Below, one piece after another: positions 7,237 to 7,572 of a DNA stretch of 7,572 nt. Below the pieces are notes generated by a model, which did no database searches, was not told the DNA's origin, and worked only from the letters and a program-made list of their open reading frames with translations. Position 1 is the first letter of the stretch. The number at the start of each line of letters is the position of its first letter. Position numbers and translations under genes: made by a program. This stretch comes from an uncultured Anaerococcus sp. (lineage in GTDB: Bacteria; Bacillota; Clostridia; Tissierellales; Peptoniphilaceae), in contig CALTXP010000076.1 of the NCBI GenBank assembly GCA_943913325.1, positions 1-7,572 of the forward strand, in the 5' to 3' direction.

Positions 7237-7261
7237 AGGATGACTTTACTGTTAATGGCTC

Positions 7262-7279
7262 ATTTTAGCTAGCTAAAAT
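7262..7279. repeat. 18-bp perfect palindrome upstream of rqcP
   Basis: The sequence ATTTTAGCT is followed at once by its reverse complement AGCTAAAAT. No unpaired loop and no T run follows in either direction, so it is a poor terminator. Read on the minus strand, TAAAAT (7262-7267) would be an acceptable -10 hexamer for rqcP, 25 bases from its ATG, but no good -35 stands 16-18 bases upstream. A dyad over a -10 element could be an operator. This is a suggestion only. Confidence 0.4.
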
Positions 7280-7301
7280 AAAAAAAGCCTAGGTTAAAAC
7301 C
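7280..7301 (-). terminator. Terminator remnant, one stem arm removed by the IS
   Basis: On the plus strand seven A residues (7280-7286) precede GCCTAGGT (7287-7294), the loop TAAA (7295-7298) and ACC (7299-7301). A complete stem would continue TAGGC and then a T run, making a terminator for leftward transcription (minus strand: stem, then TTTTTTTATTTT). Instead the sequence departs from this symmetry exactly where the IS left end (TGAACTGACC) starts. It presumably terminated a minus-strand gene that now lies beyond the IS. The reconstruction is inference; the half stem and A tract are seen. Confidence 0.5.
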
Positions 7302-7303
7302 TG

Positions 7304-7355
7304 AACTGACCCCCCCAAAAGTTAGACCTAAAAAACTAACTTAAGGAGGTCAGTT
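7304..7355 (+). promoter_or_regulatory. Hairpin at the IS end covering the orfA ribosome binding site
   Basis: AACTGACC (7304-7311) is complementary to GGTCAGTT (7348-7355), and inside it AAGTTAG (7319-7325) is complementary to CTAACTT (7336-7342) around a ten-base loop. Between the stems, cytosines 7313-7314 can pair with guanines 7345-7346. The Shine-Dalgarno AAGGAGG (7343-7349) lies on the 3' side, with its four guanines able to pair. A transcript entering from outside the IS would carry both arms and hide the site, as is known for several other IS families; a transcript starting inside the element could leave it free. Confidence 0.55.
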
Positions 7356-7360
7356 TTTAA

Positions 7361-7572
7361 ATGGCAAAATATAGCACAGAATTTAAAGCAAAAGTAGTAA
7401 AAGAATATTTGGAATCAAACATATCATATAAAAATTTATCAGATAAATACTGCATACCATTAGAAAGCATAGTAAAAACATGGGTAAATGCATATAAGTC
7501 TCAAGGCTATGAAGGAGTAAAAGTATCAAGAAGAAATAATAATTACTCTTTAGAATTTAAACTAAATGTAGT
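7361..7572 (+). CDS. IS3-family (IS150 group) transposase OrfA, N-terminal part
   Basis: Seventy codons are visible before the window ends; the full OrfA of this group is usually about 170-180 residues. It would supply the DNA-binding helix-turn-helix part of the OrfAB transposase, which recognises the terminal repeats. MAKYSTEFKAKVVKEYLES (1-19) followed by SYKNLSDKYCIP (22-33) and SIVKTWVNAYKSQG (36-49) is a typical HTH of the IS150/InsJ kind: helix, turn, then a recognition helix with a conserved Trp (Trp41). From residue 62 a second copy begins (YSLEFKLNV, compare YSTEFKAKV at 4-12), matching the tandem HTH layout of this group. AAGGAGG lies 11 bases before the ATG, inside a hairpin. The gene is intact as far as seen. 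It reads opposite to all chromosomal genes here. Confidence 0.9.
   Translation, partial: MAKYSTEFKAKVVKEYLESNISYKNLSDKYCIPLESIVKTWVNAYKSQGYEGVKVSRRNNNYSLEFKLNV

Larger units (their letters stand above)
7302..7572 (+). mobile_element. Left end of an IS150-type (IS3 family) insertion sequence, cut by the window
   Basis: The terminal repeat TGAACTGACCCCCC (from 7302) runs into AAAAGTTAGACC, an end type common among IS150-group elements of low-GC Firmicutes, and begins with the TG dinucleotide of IS3-family ends. It is followed 59 bases in by an orfA with the expected helix-turn-helix start. Only the first 271 bases are in the window; the rest of orfA, orfB and the right end lie outside. The left boundary is placed at 7302 because flank symmetry breaks there; an alternative reading starts the repeat at 7307 (TGACCC). 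Confidence 0.85.

Noticed and set aside
6986..7243. Plus-strand open frame of 85 codons covering rqcP
   Set aside because: Near-complete antisense overlap with rqcP, which has clear S4-domain similarity and conserved context.
7262..7290. The 18-bp palindrome as a second Rho-independent terminator
   Set aside because: There is no hairpin loop and no T run directly after it on either strand; the A/T tract belongs to the adjacent half stem instead.
1..7572. A defence system, CRISPR array, toxin-antitoxin pair or tRNA/rRNA gene
   Set aside because: I looked on both strands and found none. Apart from the IS end, the window is housekeeping chromosome.

Overview
This is an AT-rich, low-GC Firmicutes-type chromosomal segment. 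Eight complete genes and one membrane-protein gene all read on the minus strand, right to left, and a partial insertion sequence enters from the right edge on the plus strand. The gene set and order (rqcP, divIC, tilS, hpt, [ORF164], coaX, dusB, greA, lysS) are a condensed version of the Bacillus subtilis yabO-to-lysS region. The spore-associated genes found there (yabP, yabQ, spoIIE) are absent, as is ftsH. Together with the base composition, this fits a non-sporulating anaerobic Firmicute, perhaps of the Peptoniphilaceae (Anaerococcus/Peptoniphilus relatives). That placement is inference.

Layout from the 5' end of the minus-strand transcripts (right to left). At 7302-7572 lies the left end of an IS150-type (IS3 family) element with the start of its orfA; the end carries a hairpin that covers the orfA ribosome binding site. 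Directly beside it, 7280-7301 looks like one arm and the A/T tract of a Rho-independent terminator whose other arm has been separated by the insertion. An 18-bp perfect palindrome (7262-7279) follows. A tightly overlapping block then runs rqcP (ribosome quality control S4 protein), divIC (division protein), tilS (tRNA-Ile lysidine synthetase) and hpt (hypoxanthine phosphoribosyltransferase), closed by a terminator whose stem includes the hpt stop codon.

Next comes an unrecognised 164-residue protein with three membrane segments, sitting in the slot where ftsH usually lies. After a 70-bp gap with a weak promoter candidate comes the second block: coaX (type III pantothenate kinase), dusB (tRNA dihydrouridine synthase), greA (transcript cleavage factor) and lysS (lysyl-tRNA synthetase). 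The lysS product is unusual: a complete class II LysRS core of about 488 residues is followed by a linker and a C-terminal Trbp111/EMAP-type tRNA-binding OB domain, 635 residues in total.

Most genes serve translation and RNA quality (RqcP, TilS, DusB, LysRS), with transcription fidelity (GreA), nucleotide and CoA metabolism (Hpt, CoaX) and division (DivIC). The points most worth a second look are the LysRS fusion, the ftsH replacement, and the IS inserted into a terminator stem. I saw no defence system, CRISPR array, tRNA or rRNA here.
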